Shown: one piece after another, positions 18,432-28,634 of the stretch
Position numbering within the stretch: position 1 is the stretch's first letter
Layout: every line of letters begins with the position of its first letter
Position numbers and translations under genes: made by a program
Source of the DNA: Catenaria anguillulae PL171
Taxonomy: Eukaryota; Blastocladiomycota; Blastocladiomycetes; Blastocladiales; Catenariaceae
Direction: 5' to 3'
Assembly: GCA_002102555.1 (NCBI GenBank)
Contig: MCFL01000263.1
Span: 1 to 33,773, forward strand
Length of the DNA stretch: 33,773 bases
The notes under the pieces: model-generated
What the model saw: the letters and a program-made list of their open reading frames with translations, nothing else
What the model was told of the DNA's origin: nothing
The model's database searches: none

Positions 18432-19720
18432 ATGCTTCCGACCCTTCCATTGTCGTCACCCGAGTTTGTCCAGTCCCTCGCACTGTCAGGGCTCGAGCCC
18501 ATCCTCCGCGACTGGCGGTATCCTTTGGGTATTGGCGCGCTTTACCTCGCCGCAGTCACCGTCATCAACCCGACCCGGGGCAAGCCAACATCGTCCAAGC
18601 TGTCCGGCCCGCTCTTTACCGCCGCCGTCTTTTTGCACAATTTGTCGCTGTGCATCTTTTCGGCGTGGGTGTTCCTGGGAACCGCGCCAATCTACGCACG
18701 GAACCTCTTCCGTGAACCCTCCATTGAGACGGTATGTGCAATTATTCCTCACGGCCGGTCGATGCTTTCCCAGCCATCTAACGAGGCACCCGATGACGCT
18801 CCATGATGTAGTGGTGCGATGTCAACGGCAGCTTTTGGGTTCGTTTTTTTCTCACAGGGATGAACATCGCCGCGAGCGCGCACTGGACTGACCTGGCAAG
18901 TTGTACGTTTGTAAGGCTGAATCTCTCGGATACTTCACCTGGGTGTTCTACCTGAGCAAGTACTGGGAAATTCTCGGTACGTGCCAAACTCGTTCCATTC
19001 CAGCTGTATTGTCTCGCCTCATGTGCCCTCACTCACGCGCACTTTTGGCATGCGCACATCTGCTTGCGATTCCCAGATACTGTTGTGTTGCTGGCGAAGG
19101 GGAAGAAGAGCTCGCTACTTCAAAGCTATCATCACTTTGGCGCCATTGTGTGGTGCGTATCACTTTGTCTTTCGACAGTCTTGCTCTCGAACAGTCATTT
19201 GACCAACAAAATGGACTCGTGTCCTTTCAGCATGCACATCAACTTTTACACCTCGTCCACTGCCGTGACATTCTTTGTCCTCTTCAACAGCTTCATTCAT
19301 ACGCTCATGGTACGCACGGCGTTTCCCCAAATCCATGGCGAGTCTGCTGCCATCTCACCACATGCCCTGAATTACACACAGTATGCGTTCTTTTCGCTCA
19401 TGACCATCGGCATTCGCCCGCCAGGCAAAAAATACCTGACGCGCATGCAGATCTCGCAATTCCTCGTGGGCATGACGTCTGCGCTATCGTTCCTCGTCTT
19501 TGAGGCTATGAAGCCCGGATCGTGCTTGCGTGACCCAAAGTGGAACCGCCGTGCAATTCTCGTCAATGTCGCGTACTTGATTCCGCTCACGTACCTGTTT
19601 GTGGACTTTTTCGTGCGGACGTACTACGGCCGTGCAACCAGTCAGCAGCCCAAGAAGCCAGTGTCGGGTTCTACCAAGTCGCGCAAGTCGGTTGGTGTGG
19701 AGCATCTCAAGGAGGAGTAA
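18432..19720 (+). CDS. ELO-family very-long-chain/PUFA fatty acid elongase (3-ketoacyl-CoA synthase)
   Basis: ELO enzymes condense malonyl-CoA with acyl-CoA in the ER membrane, the first step of fatty acid elongation. Six exons fit: 18432-18731, 18812-18838, 18901-18976, 19077-19152, 19231-19309 and 19382-19720, giving 298 residues with every phase consistent. Motifs appear in family order: FYLSKYWEILDTVVLL (KxxExxDT), the histidine box QSYHH, NSFIHTLM joined to YAFFSLM (NxxxHxxMY) and TRMQISQF (TxxQxxQF). About six to seven hydrophobic helices are present and the tail is Lys-rich (KKP, KSRKS, HLKEE), as in ER-retained ELOs. The histidine box has Gln in place of the first His (QxxHH), a variant known from the Isochrysis C18 delta-9 PUFA elongase, so a polyunsaturated substrate is plausible but inferred. 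Exon 2 is only 27 nt (WCDVNGSFW). Introns 4 (78 nt) and 5 (72 nt) are multiples of three without stops. Confidence 0.9.
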
Positions 19721-20038
19721 TATGGGATCATGGTTGGTGGATTAGCTGTGTGTGTAATTTATGTCGTCTAGCACCCAATTGCATTTATTTTTGCTGCGTA
19801 CTTTTGTGCATCTCTTTTCTTTTTTCCAATCCAAGTCAAAAATTCAAACGAAGCGAGTGAGCGACCTGACCTGACCGTGTATCGCGGTCGACCTGACAAT
19901 CCGTCGTCTCTCAGAAAACAATAGAAACCCAATCATTGTCAACACTTGGGCGCATTCGGCGAATCATTCGCTCGCCTTCCGCGCTCGGCCGCCCGTACGT
20001 CGACCCACGTCGACCAATCTCAAACTCCACCATGGCCA
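19721..20038. other. Short intergenic between the elongase and the orphan ORF
   Basis: About 320 bp; T-rich just after the elongase stop (TTTATTTTTGC near 19,785), consistent with a 3' end, then GC-rich toward the next ORF. Nothing else seen. Confidence 0.5.
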
Positions 20039-20560
20039 ATGGCCAACACTGCATCGTCGTGCGCTCGGGCACTTCGCTCGGCTGTCCAAGCACCGCTTCG
20101 CCAAGCCCACCGCGACCTGGCCATTGACCTGGTTCAGAGCGTCGAGCTCCCCCGGTTTACAGATAAAGATTGGAACGTATGGATCGCGACCGAGACAACA
20201 GAGCCCAGCCAAGCAGTTTCCGGGACAAGTGCTCATCTTGACCACCTTGCGGCATTGGCCGACCTGCACTCATACCCTTGGCTCTCTCTCTCTAATGGTT
20301 GCATGGCTGGCGTCATGTTTGGCGTGCGCGACCCTTACTCGCCCACGTTTGCGGCCACAATGGCTGTGTCGACCAACGCCCGTCCCGATATTGTGGGGTC
20401 GATGGACGCGTCAAGGGTGCTCGAGTGGATGCGCAAGGATGTGGAGCACAAGTTCGTGTGGAAGGAGGACGACTTGCCGTTGAGCGGACATTTCGTCTCG
20501 TGTCTGTTTGACTGGGTTGAGGAGCATGGCCGCGACACCGTTTATCCAATCACGCAGTGA
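20039..20560 (+). CDS. Unidentified protein, 173 residues
   Basis: I do not recognise this protein. From the ATG at 20039 (MANTASSCARALRSAVQAPL) the frame is open for 173 codons, and an open extension runs upstream to 19946. The N-terminal 30 residues are Ala/Arg rich without acidic residues, like a mitochondrial presequence. The rest looks like a folded protein: LAIDLVQSVELPRF, then TDKDWNVWIATETTEPS, NGCMAGVMFGVRDPYSPTF, RVLEWMRKDVEHKFVW and HFVSCLFDWVEEHG. It ends VYPITQ. Codon use is GC-rich at third positions like its neighbours. No intron is needed, but one cannot be excluded at the 5' end. Mitochondrial targeting is inference only. Confidence 0.5.
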   Translation: MANTASSCARALRSAVQAPLRQAHRDLAIDLVQSVELPRFTDKDWNVWIATETTEPSQAVSGTSAHLDHLAALADLHSYPWLSLSNGCMAGVMFGVRDPYSPTFAATMAVSTNARPDIVGSMDASRVLEWMRKDVEHKFVWKEDDLPLSGHFVSCLFDWVEEHGRDTVYPITQ

Positions 20561-21481
20561 CGTGTATTGGTATCCCAACCGGTACTGCTTACTCGCGGCC
20601 ATACAGCCCGCTGACCGTGTCCGCGCCAAGCTCCCGAAGCAGCCGCGTGCAACTCACAAGATCACGGCGGCCAGCATCAATCACGGCCAGTCATCCAGCT
20701 CTTGAGCAAACTTGCGCGACTGTTGCGGGCATCCTGCGCGGCAAACCCACGTCATCCCAGACAGCTCAGAGTGCGCCACGCTCGCGGCGCAGTCGGTCCA
20801 GCTCATCCTCGTCCGCGCTCAGCGACGAGTCGTTGGCAGCGCTCGTGGCGGCGGGCAGGTTGCGCTCGCGCACAGTATCGGCGCACCTGCTTGACCCAAT
20901 TGCGCAAGCCCGAGAGGCGGGAGGGGAAGCACACGGCCAGTTCGGCGCGGAGTGAGTTGGCTGGTGGGATCGCACGCGGTGATGAGGGCAGAGGCCAACA
21001 ATATGGCGGACCTAGGGAGTGTACAAGATGCGTGTCAGGTGTAAGTGGTGCTCTGGAGTGCATTTTGTGTCAAGATCTCCTTTGTCCTGTTTCATTTCAG
21101 TTCCTTTGTCCAGTTCTCATCAGCATATTTTTCCAGTTCCGCTTTCCAACTTTCTGCGTTGCTTTATCTCCACAAATTGAAGTGACATTTGTTTTATCCC
21201 ATCTCTTGAAGACGAAAAGAACATTTGATTTCTCAACACTACATAAACATTTAGGTACTTGATTTGATCAAGCTGGCAATGGGAGGGAGCGCACTGATGA
21301 CTCCATGATCCGATCTTCACTTGGCCATGCCTGGTGGCAGTGATGATTGAAGTGGCATGGACGTTTCCCACGACCCACTCGGTGAGGTGAACGTCTTGTC
21401 GTTTGTGTTGCATGGCATCCGATACACTTTACACAGCCAGCAATTCAATTTCGCTCCTTCTGGCGTCAATCATCCCCCGCC
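20561..21481. other. Intergenic, with possible gene remnant on the minus strand
   Basis: About 920 bp. Between 20,770 and 20,975 the minus strand has an open frame ending in a charged tail (ADEDELDRLRRERGAL), and an offset frame contains LRNWVKQVRR. The two do not join by obvious splice sites, so this may be a decayed gene or chance in GC-rich DNA. From 21,060 to 21,480 the sequence turns AT-richer and is probably the promoter and leader of the WD40 gene. Confidence 0.35.
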
Positions 21482-24133
21482 ATGGAATGTCTGGAAACTC
21501 TGCGTGCCCTCGAGGCCGCATCGACCAAACTGCGCACGCCCTTTCTCGCGCACCTGTTTCGCGACTTTAGCCCGTCCCATTCGACCCTTGTCCAGCACGC
21601 CATGGTCGGGTTTCACCCGCGTGACCGGGTCGGCGATGTGTATGACTTTCGCGCCGCGCACCACCAGTTTGCTGACTGGCTGTTTGGGTGGAACGTGTCG
21701 GAGCTGTCGGAAAACACGGCCAACAACACAGCATCACCGTCGAGAATGGGATCCGCTGGTGCCAGTGGTGCCAGTGGTGGTGGTGGTGGTGGCGGCGGCG
21801 GGTCCGGAGGGCAAAACGATCCCCTTTATGGCGTCAGACGAGTGCCAAGGGACATTGACCTGACCGAAGCGAGCGAGCGGCAAGAGTGCTTGCGGCTCAT
21901 CGAGACGTTCACCACGCAGTACACCATGGCGGTCCGGCATTTGCATCGCGCGTGCATTCATTTGGAGGAGCGTGTGCCATTGATTGGCAAGAATCTGGCC
22001 AACTTGGCCAACGGCGGCGACGACGGGTCGGGCGAGCACGACGACGAGCACGCGGTATGGGGATCAGCCGTGGGAGCAGGAAGTGGCGGACCGTCATTGG
22101 ATAACGTCAAGGGTGTTAGCCGTCGGGGGTCTATGATTGTGACCCCAGCAGGGTCCAACACGCATTTGGCGTCGCCGCTCAAATCGGTACCCGAGGCAAT
22201 CAGTGGAATGGTTGAGGCAGATGGCGGGGATGCGCGACTGGAAGCGCTCTTGCGGTCCGTGGAACGCACGTTGGACGATTCACCCAAGGCAAAGAATGGC
22301 GACCCAAGCAATGCTTCCGATGCCGGGTCCACGTCAAGCTTGGCTCCACCTATCCCGCCACCAGTATCCAAGCGCAAATCCGTTGCTCCAGCGCGTCGCA
22401 GCTCGCTCCGTCCACCTGCCTCAGAAGGATCTGAGTCCGACAATGTTGCACCGAAATCTCGCCGCGGCTCAATTGCAGGCAACGCTCCATTGCCTCGAAT
22501 CGCGGCATCATCCAAGGGAACGCGTGTTCCATCGTCGTCGGATGTTCGATCCAATCCATCTCGACCAGGCTCGACCGCCGCTCGCGGCCGCGACACGTCT
22601 CCCGGCCGGCGCCGCCAGCCAAGCGCATCTCGGCCATCCAGCTCATCACCGACACCACCACCTCTCGCCGGTCCCAGCGCCTCTTCCATTCCCGATCAAG
22701 ATGTGTCGTCATCCAACAAACCCAAACCGTCAGCAGCACCAGCAAAACCCACTGCCACGACAGCCATTGTTCCAATTCGCCAACTCAACGACGACGAAGT
22801 CTTGCAAAACGACCTCGACCTCGTGTTTCTGGACGTATCCATGACCATGGACCTGTACATGGCCAGCATCATCTCCATTGTCGTTGTCCTCTCATTTGCC
22901 GAACTTCTCAACGACCGCGCCCTTTACTCGCGTTTTTCCGCCCACGCGCAACACCTCTGCGTGCAACTCGTGTCGACCAGCATTCGCATCACTTGGGACC
23001 TTGTCCGGCGGGCCGTGCCCGCAACCGGTGCGCCCACACCCACGGCCGCACAGCTAGGCGATCTGGGCGCATTTGCGCAGCTCATGACCCTGTTGCTCAA
23101 GACGCGCGCGCACAAACCGGGCGACCAAACGTTTTTGGCCATGTCGCGCTTGCACGCAAAGCTGGCCGTGTTGCATCAGGTGTTTGTGGGCGTCGACGTG
23201 TTTTTGTTCCCGCCGCTGGTACCCGCGCACACGGGATCATTGGCGAGCGCCATGCTGGGAGGCACGTCGGGCGTCAAGTCCATGTCGCCGACGGCATTTG
23301 ATAACAATATCTGGGCGACGGGCGGGTACGATTGCAAGGTAAGGATTTGGGATATGGCCGAAGGCGGGTGTTTGGCACAGTTTGCGGGGCACAAGTCGAT
23401 TGTCACGGACGTGCATTTCATCAAGAACGATGCGTTTATTGTGTCGAGCTCGTTTGATAAGACCATCAAGGTGTGGAATGCGCAGACGGCGACGTGTGAG
23501 CGGACACTGGCGGGGCATACAGATGCAATCACGTCGTGCGATGTGTCGCCAGATGCGCGGTACATCCTGTCGGGTGGGCTGGACACTACTCTGCGATTGT
23601 GGGAATTTGTGTCTGGCGATTGCTTGGCCGTGGTCAAGAAGCACACGCGGTACATCAAGTGCGTCAAATTTTCGCCCGACGGGCGGTACGCTGCGAGCGC
23701 GGGACTGGACCGGCGCGTGTACATTTGGGACGTCAAGATCCTCGCCTATTCGAAAAACATTACACACATTCGGTGCATTGAAGCGCACGACGATTACATT
23801 TTGGCCCTCGACATGGCGCGCCCTTCGCTGCTCGTGACAACGTCAAGAGACATGTTTGTCAAGCTATGGGACTATATGAGTGGGCATTGCATTTACCAAA
23901 TCAGCCTCGCGCCGGCGTGGGCGTGCACCGTGGCGTTTGGGTCGGATGCAGAGCTGTTTGCCGTTGGTTGCTTTGACAATTCGGTGCATGTGTTCAAGAC
24001 AAAGACAAGTGAGCGGGTTCGCATGTTGAAGGTATTGAACAGCGGTGTTTTGGCGGTGCGGTTTCCAAAGCGAGGGTATGAGTCGGTATTGGTTGGGACA
24101 CAGGAAGGGTTTTTGCAAAAGCTGCGATTGTGA
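21482..24133 (+). CDS. WD40-repeat protein with an uncharacterised helical N-terminal half, 883 residues
   Basis: A single open frame from the ATG at 21482, with no intron. Residues 1-80 (MECLETLRALEAASTKLRTP...) and about 125-165 (TFTTQYTMAVRHLHRACIHL) look helical, separated by a run of nine glycines. Residues about 180-430 are disordered, Ser/Pro/Arg rich, with repeated RRxS sites (SRRGSMI, ARRSSLR, SRRGSIAG) that resemble basophilic kinase targets. A second helical block (about 440-590) includes the very hydrophobic MASIISIVVVLSFAELL, a possible membrane or buried helix. WD40 blades begin near residue 608: ATGGYDCKVRIWD, SSSFDKTIKVWN, SGGLDTTLRLWE, SAGLDRRVYIWD, TTSRDMFVKLWD, VGCFDNSVHVF and a last degenerate one ending LQKLRL, so about seven blades and one propeller. 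WD40 propellers are binding platforms; the partner is unknown. The N-terminal combination is not one I recognise. The gene converges on the QPRTase gene, with stops 108 bp apart. Confidence 0.85.
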   Translation: MECLETLRALEAASTKLRTPFLAHLFRDFSPSHSTLVQHAMVGFHPRDRVGDVYDFRAAHHQFADWLFGWNVSELSENTANNTASPSRMGSAGASGASGGGGGGGGGSGGQNDPLYGVRRVPRDIDLTEASERQECLRLIETFTTQYTMAVRHLHRACIHLEERVPLIGKNLANLANGGDDGSGEHDDEHAVWGSAVGAGSGGPSLDNVKGVSRRGSMIVTPAGSNTHLASPLKSVPEAISGMVEADGGDARLEALLRSVERTLDDSPKAKNGDPSNASDAGSTSSLAPPIPPPVSKRKSVAPARRSSLRPPASEGSESDNVAPKSRRGSIAGNAPLPRIAASSKGTRVPSSSDVRSNPSRPGSTAARGRDTSPGRRRQPSASRPSSSSPTPPPLAGPSASSIPDQDVSSSNKPKPSAAPAKPTATTAIVPIRQLNDDEVLQNDLDLVFLDVSMTMDLYMASIISIVVVLSFAELLNDRALYSRFSAHAQHLCVQLVSTSIRITWDLVRRAVPATGAPTPTAAQLGDLGAFAQLMTLLLKTRAHKPGDQTFLAMSRLHAKLAVLHQVFVGVDVFLFPPLVPAHTGSLASAMLGGTSGVKSMSPTAFDNNIWATGGYDCKVRIWDMAEGGCLAQFAGHKSIVTDVHFIKNDAFIVSSSFDKTIKVWNAQTATCERTLAGHTDAITSCDVSPDARYILSGGLDTTLRLWEFVSGDCLAVVKKHTRYIKCVKFSPDGRYAASAGLDRRVYIWDVKILAYSKNITHIRCIEAHDDYILALDMARPSLLVTTSRDMFVKLWDYMSGHCIYQISLAPAWACTVAFGSDAELFAVGCFDNSVHVFKTKTSERVRMLKVLNSGVLAVRFPKRGYESVLVGTQEGFLQKLRL

Positions 24134-24241
24134 TGAGACATGAAGGTGGATTGATGGGCACTGACATAATATACTGGTTTGCAAGCAGGGCATCACATCA
24201 CTACTAAACGACACACAAACGCAACCAGCAAGACGGACTTT

Positions 24242-25236
24242 TTACTTTTCATGGGCCTGCTTGATCTTGAGCGAGTAGTCGACATGAGGAACACCTTGCG
24301 TGAGGCTGCCCATTGACAAGACATCAACATCTACGGATCATCAAGTTTGTCGTGAGGATATCAGCATAGCCAACCAAGAACAAGACCACAATCAAAGAAT
24401 GTGTGCAAGAGAGCAAAGGAAATCGTACGAGGCGAAAAGTAATCTACGACTGTCTCCTCGGTAATGCCACCGCTACCCTCAATCAGGACATGCGGGAACC
24501 TGGTTTTGAGCGACGTGGCAGCAACACCCAAGGCCTTTGGCTCAAAGTTGTCCAGCATGACAATGTCGGCTCCCGCGGCAATGGCCTCCTCGGCTTCCAC
24601 CTCTGACCGACACTCGACCTCAATCTTGAGGGCAAATCCACCCACGCGCTTTGCCTGATGAACCGCCTTTGTGATGGACCCAGTCGACCAAACATGGTTG
24701 TCCTTGAGCATGATCATGGAGCTCAGGTCCATGCGATGCTGATCGACGCCACCAACGAGCATGCCGTACTTTTCGACGAGGCGGAACCCGGGCGTGGTCT
24801 TGCGCGTGCCAGCAATGACGCCCTTGAAGCCATGCTTTGCCTTGAGATCGGCAAGCTTGCGTGCGCGCGTGGCAATACCAGCACACCGCGCCATGAGGTT
24901 AAGGGCGGTGCGTTCGCCCATGAGCAGGTCGCGGGCGGTGCCCGTCACGGTGGCAACGGCGACACGCTTGTTGGGTGCGGCCGACACGTCGACGTGGGTG
25001 CCCTCCGTGACGAGCCAGTGGACCTTGCAGTTGAGCTGGTTAAAGATCTCGTCGACAAAGGGGCAGCCGGCGAGGACGCCCGAGGACTTGCACCACAGGG
25101 TGGCCTCGTCTTGCTTTGCGCCGACGACGTAGCCGCCGTAGTCAAAGGAAGGAATGTCCTCCTGGAGCCAGGCGGTGATGGACTGCCTCCACGACGGCGG
25201 CAGCAGGTGGGCCAGGTTTCCGCTTGCATGAGACAT
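24242..25236 (-). CDS. BNA6: Quinolinate phosphoribosyltransferase (nicotinate-nucleotide pyrophosphorylase, decarboxylating)
   Basis: Converts quinolinate and PRPP to nicotinate mononucleotide, CO2 and pyrophosphate, in de novo NAD synthesis from tryptophan via kynurenine; cytosolic. Two exons, complement(24242..24330, 24429..25236), join in phase across a 98-nt intron (GTACGA..CGTAG) to 298 residues, the usual length. Signature segments are intact: GERTALNLMARCAGIAT, GTRKTTPGFRLVEKYGMLVG, VDQHRMDLSSMIMLKDNH, KIEVECRSEVEAEEA, GADIVMLDNFEP and IEGSGGITEETVVDYF. The second exon supplies the family C-terminus, DVLSMGSLTQGVPHVDYSLK. Arg, Lys and Glu residues known to bind quinolinate and PRPP lie in these motifs. 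The start MSHASGNLAHLLPPSW at 25236 matches the fungal N-terminus. The leader holds nearly four copies of a TTGCT pentamer (25246-25264). The gene is divergent from AP-1 gamma. Confidence 0.96.
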
Positions 25237-25648
25237 GATTCTTGATTGCTTTGCTTTGCTTTGCGATGCGTTGTGTTCTGTTATGTTGTGTTATGTTGCC
25301 GAGTTTTTGTATTGAGTGTGTGGATATACATAAAGGAGCAGGCGGCATGTCGTCGTCGTCGTTGTGGTCGTCGTCATTTCAGATGAAGAATATCATGACT
25401 GTTGCCCCAATTGACCCACGCCAGCACCAGCACCCGTGGCCCCATTGCCACCCTCCGCATCCGCTTCGACAGCACCCCGTGCGTCCTGATCCCGCCCCTC
25501 CGCTCGCCCTTGGCCGCGTCACCGCCCCGGCCGATCCCGGCAACGCCGCCGCCACCATCACCCCCACTACCCCCACTGCTCGCGTCGTCAACGGCAACAT
25601 CAAACTCAACGCCAGCACACTCACTGTCCGCATTTCAACATTTCAACA
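25237..25648. promoter_or_regulatory. Shared divergent promoter region (QPRTase / AP-1 gamma)
   Basis: The 412 bp between two divergent start codons must contain both core promoters. Next to the QPRTase side is the pentamer run TTGCT (25246-25264). GGATATACATAAAGG near 25,322 is TATA-like. The right half is C-rich (CCCCATTGCCACCCTCCGC), as in leaders of highly expressed fungal genes. Exact start sites are not visible. Confidence 0.55.
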
Positions 25649-28334
25649 ATGGTCACCAAGCTCAAGGACTTCATCAAGCGTATTCGCTCGTGCAAGACGG
25701 CCGCCGACGAGCGTGCCGTCGTCGCCAAGGAGTCGGCCGACATTCGCACCATGTTCAAGGAGGAAAACGTCGACAACCGCCATGCCAATGTTGCAAAGCT
25801 GCTCTACATCCACATGCTCGGGTACCCGGCCCATTTCGGCCAAATGGAGTGCGTCAAGCTCGTTGCGTCGCCGCGCTTTGCTGACAAGCGCTTGGGCTAC
25901 TTGGGCATCATGCTCTTGCTCGATGAGAACCAGGAGACGTTGACTTTGGTCACCAACTCGCTCAAAAAGTATTCTTCTTCTTTGCTCTTGCATACCCATC
26001 CCTCGATTGCTTACACGATGCCTGCGTTTTTTTCCCCCCAGTGACATGAACCATCCCAACATGTACGTCGTTGGCCTCGCCCTCTGCACCCTCGGCAACA
26101 TTTCTTCTATTGAAATGGCACGTGATCTGTGCCCCGAGGTCGAAAAGCTCCTTGGCTCGTCCAACTCGTACATCCGCAAAAAGGCTGCCCTCTCTGCCGT
26201 CCGCATCATTCGCAAGGTGCCCGATCTGCTCGACAACTTTGCGTCACGGTGCCGCGCCATGCTGGGTGAACGCAACCACGGCGCACTCCTGACGGGCTTG
26301 ACTCTCATTCACGAAATGTGCAAAATCAGTCCCGCCATGCTTGCCGAGTTCCGCGGCACTGTTCCCGTGCTTGTCAAGATTCTCAAGCAGCTCATCACCA
26401 CGGGCTACTCGCCAGAGCACGACGTCCAGGGGATCACTGACCCTTTCTTGCAAGTCAAAATCCTGCGCCTCATGCGCTTGCTCGGCAAGGGCGATGCGGC
26501 CGCCTCGGAACAAATGAACGACGTGCTCGCCCAGGTTGCCAGCAACACGGACGGGTCCAAAAACGTTGGCAACGCCATCTTGTACGAAACCGTCCTTACG
26601 ATTCTCGACATTCAAGCCGACCAAACACTCCGCGTGCTCGCCATTTCCATCCTGGGCCGCTTCCTTTCCAACAAGGACAACAACATTCGCTACGTCGCTT
26701 TGCAAACCTTGATTCGCACCATCACCATTGACGTGCAAGCCGTCCAGCGCCACCGGTCCACGGTGCTTGACTGCCTACACGATCCGGACGTGTCCATCCG
26801 GCGCCGTGCCCTCGAGCTCGCCTTTGCGCTTGTCAACGCCACCAACGTGCGCGTCATGACCAGGGAATTGCTGTCGTTTTTGGAGGTGGCAGACGCAGAG
26901 TTTCGCACGTCCATGGTCACCGACATTGCCGCCGTTGCAGATCGGTATGCGCCCAACAAGCGCTGGCATTTGGACACGCTGGTGCGTGTCATGAAGGCCG
27001 GCGGCGAGCACGTGCGCGACGACATCGTGTCGCAGTTTGTCAAGCTCGCGACAAACGCACCGGATTTGCAGGGATATGCTACGCACAAGTTGTATGGCTT
27101 GCTCAAGCAAGATGCGTCCCAGGATGGGCTGGTGCATGCGGCCGTGTGGAGCATTGGCGAGTTTGGTGATTCTTTGGTCCAGCCCGCACCGCTGCTCGGG
27201 GTGGCGGATCCCGATGATGCGGTTGACGCGCAAGGCGCCACGGTGGTGGCGTCGGGGCCAACGCCGACCGAATCCGATGTGGTCGGTTTGCTCGAGTCCA
27301 TTTTGGTTGGTGCCTACATTACGCCCGTGACAAAGCAATATGTGTTGGTCGCACTCATGAAGCTCTCGACACGCTTTTCCAACGCGTCGACCGTCGCGGC
27401 CATTAAGAGTCTTTTGGCAAAGTACAAGACGTCCATGAACATGGAGCTCCAGCAACGGTCGGTCGAGTTTACCAATATGTTTGACTTGGACGCCAGCGTT
27501 CGCCAAGGGTTGTGGGAACGCATGCCCGTGCAAGAAATGAAGGACGACAAGTATGCGACCAATGCTGCTGCGGCCGCTGCGGCCGCCGAGCCGTCCATGG
27601 GTGGCGTTCAGGCCGCCGCAGGCGCCGCCAATCCGGCCGCAGGTGTGTCGGCATTGCTTGATCTCGAAGGTTTGTCGCTCGGTACATCCCCTCCCAAGGG
27701 TGGCGCAGGTGCTGGCATCGTGACCAGCCCACGTGATCTCCTTGCCGACATTTTCTCGGCGCCAGCACCCGGCGCCTCCTCTGCCGCGGCTGCCCCATCA
27801 ACGTCTCCAGCCAAAGACCCGCTGGCAATTCTCATGGGCCTTGGAGCTCCTGCGCCGTCGGCACCTGCACCCGCACCTGCCAACCCGCTCGCCGACATTC
27901 TCGGCGGCGCACCGCTCGCTCCCTCAAATCCAACGAGCCCGGCCGCAGTCGCACCTGCAGCCGCTGGCATTTGGGACCGCGACTTCCCAGCACACAAGAA
28001 CGCCGACGTGACCATTGTGCTGAAACCAATGCAAGTCACAGACCCAAGTGCCGGCCAGCTTGTGCAAGTGATTGCCACCATCACCAACCACGGCGCCGTG
28101 GCAGGCTTGTCGGACTTGCAACTGCTGGTGGCCGTGCCAAAGACGCACAAGATTGCCATGGCCCCCATGTCAACCAATGCGCTGCCAAGTGTGGGTGCCG
28201 GTGCAACCCAAGCGTTCCGGATCTTGAACCCGGAGAGGAAGCAAATCAAGTTGAGGTTGAAGTTGGTGTACAATGCGGCGGGTCGGGCGGTCGATGAGGT
28301 GGTCAACTTTGCCTTCCCGGACGCCATCCTCTAG
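25649..28334 (+). CDS. APL4: AP-1 complex subunit gamma (gamma-adaptin)
   Basis: Large subunit of the AP-1 clathrin adaptor, which sorts cargo between trans-Golgi network and endosomes. Exons 25649-25968 and 26042-28334 join in phase (Asn) over a 73-nt intron to give 870 residues. The alpha-solenoid trunk follows animal gamma-1 closely: [94 protein letters not shown] and [20 protein letters not shown], ending near residue 570. The Ala/Pro-rich hinge contains LLDLE, a clathrin-box match, and DLLADIF and PLADILGG, possible adaptor-binding motifs. The last 120 residues form the gamma-ear ([14 protein letters not shown] to NFAFPDAIL). The start [18 protein letters not shown] aligns with the family. 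The gene is convergent with the LRR gene. Confidence 0.96.
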
Positions 28335-28634
28335 GTAGGCGAGGGAGGGTCGAGTTTCTTTGTGTTTCTTTATGTGAAGGAGACATCGCCACATGAAATC
28401 AATGATGTTTGAGCGGCCGTTGTCATTTTGAGTTTTTGCTATCCTTTTCTTTTGAGGAAAACAGTCAACTGCTGGTATACACACTTCTTCTTCTGCCATC
28501 GCTTGTCTTCTCTGTGCGACCCATCGCAATCTTTCTCAATAAATATTGACCTGCGTCATCTCTTTAGTGTACACACGACCAAGACATGTCCGCCGCCGCT
28601 GGATCTATGAGCTAGCCAATCCCATCCATGCGCA
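28335..28634. other. Convergent 3' region between AP-1 gamma and the LRR gene
   Basis: 300 bp between two facing stop codons. It is T-rich with TTTCTTTATGTG soon after the AP-1 gamma stop, and CTCAATAAATATTG near 28,535, which contains AATAAA. It should hold both polyadenylation regions; no gene seen. Confidence 0.55.

Noticed and set aside
20766-21063. Minus-strand gene with a charged C-terminus
   Set aside because: Two protein-like segments are in different frames with no clear splice sites, so I list it only as a possible remnant.
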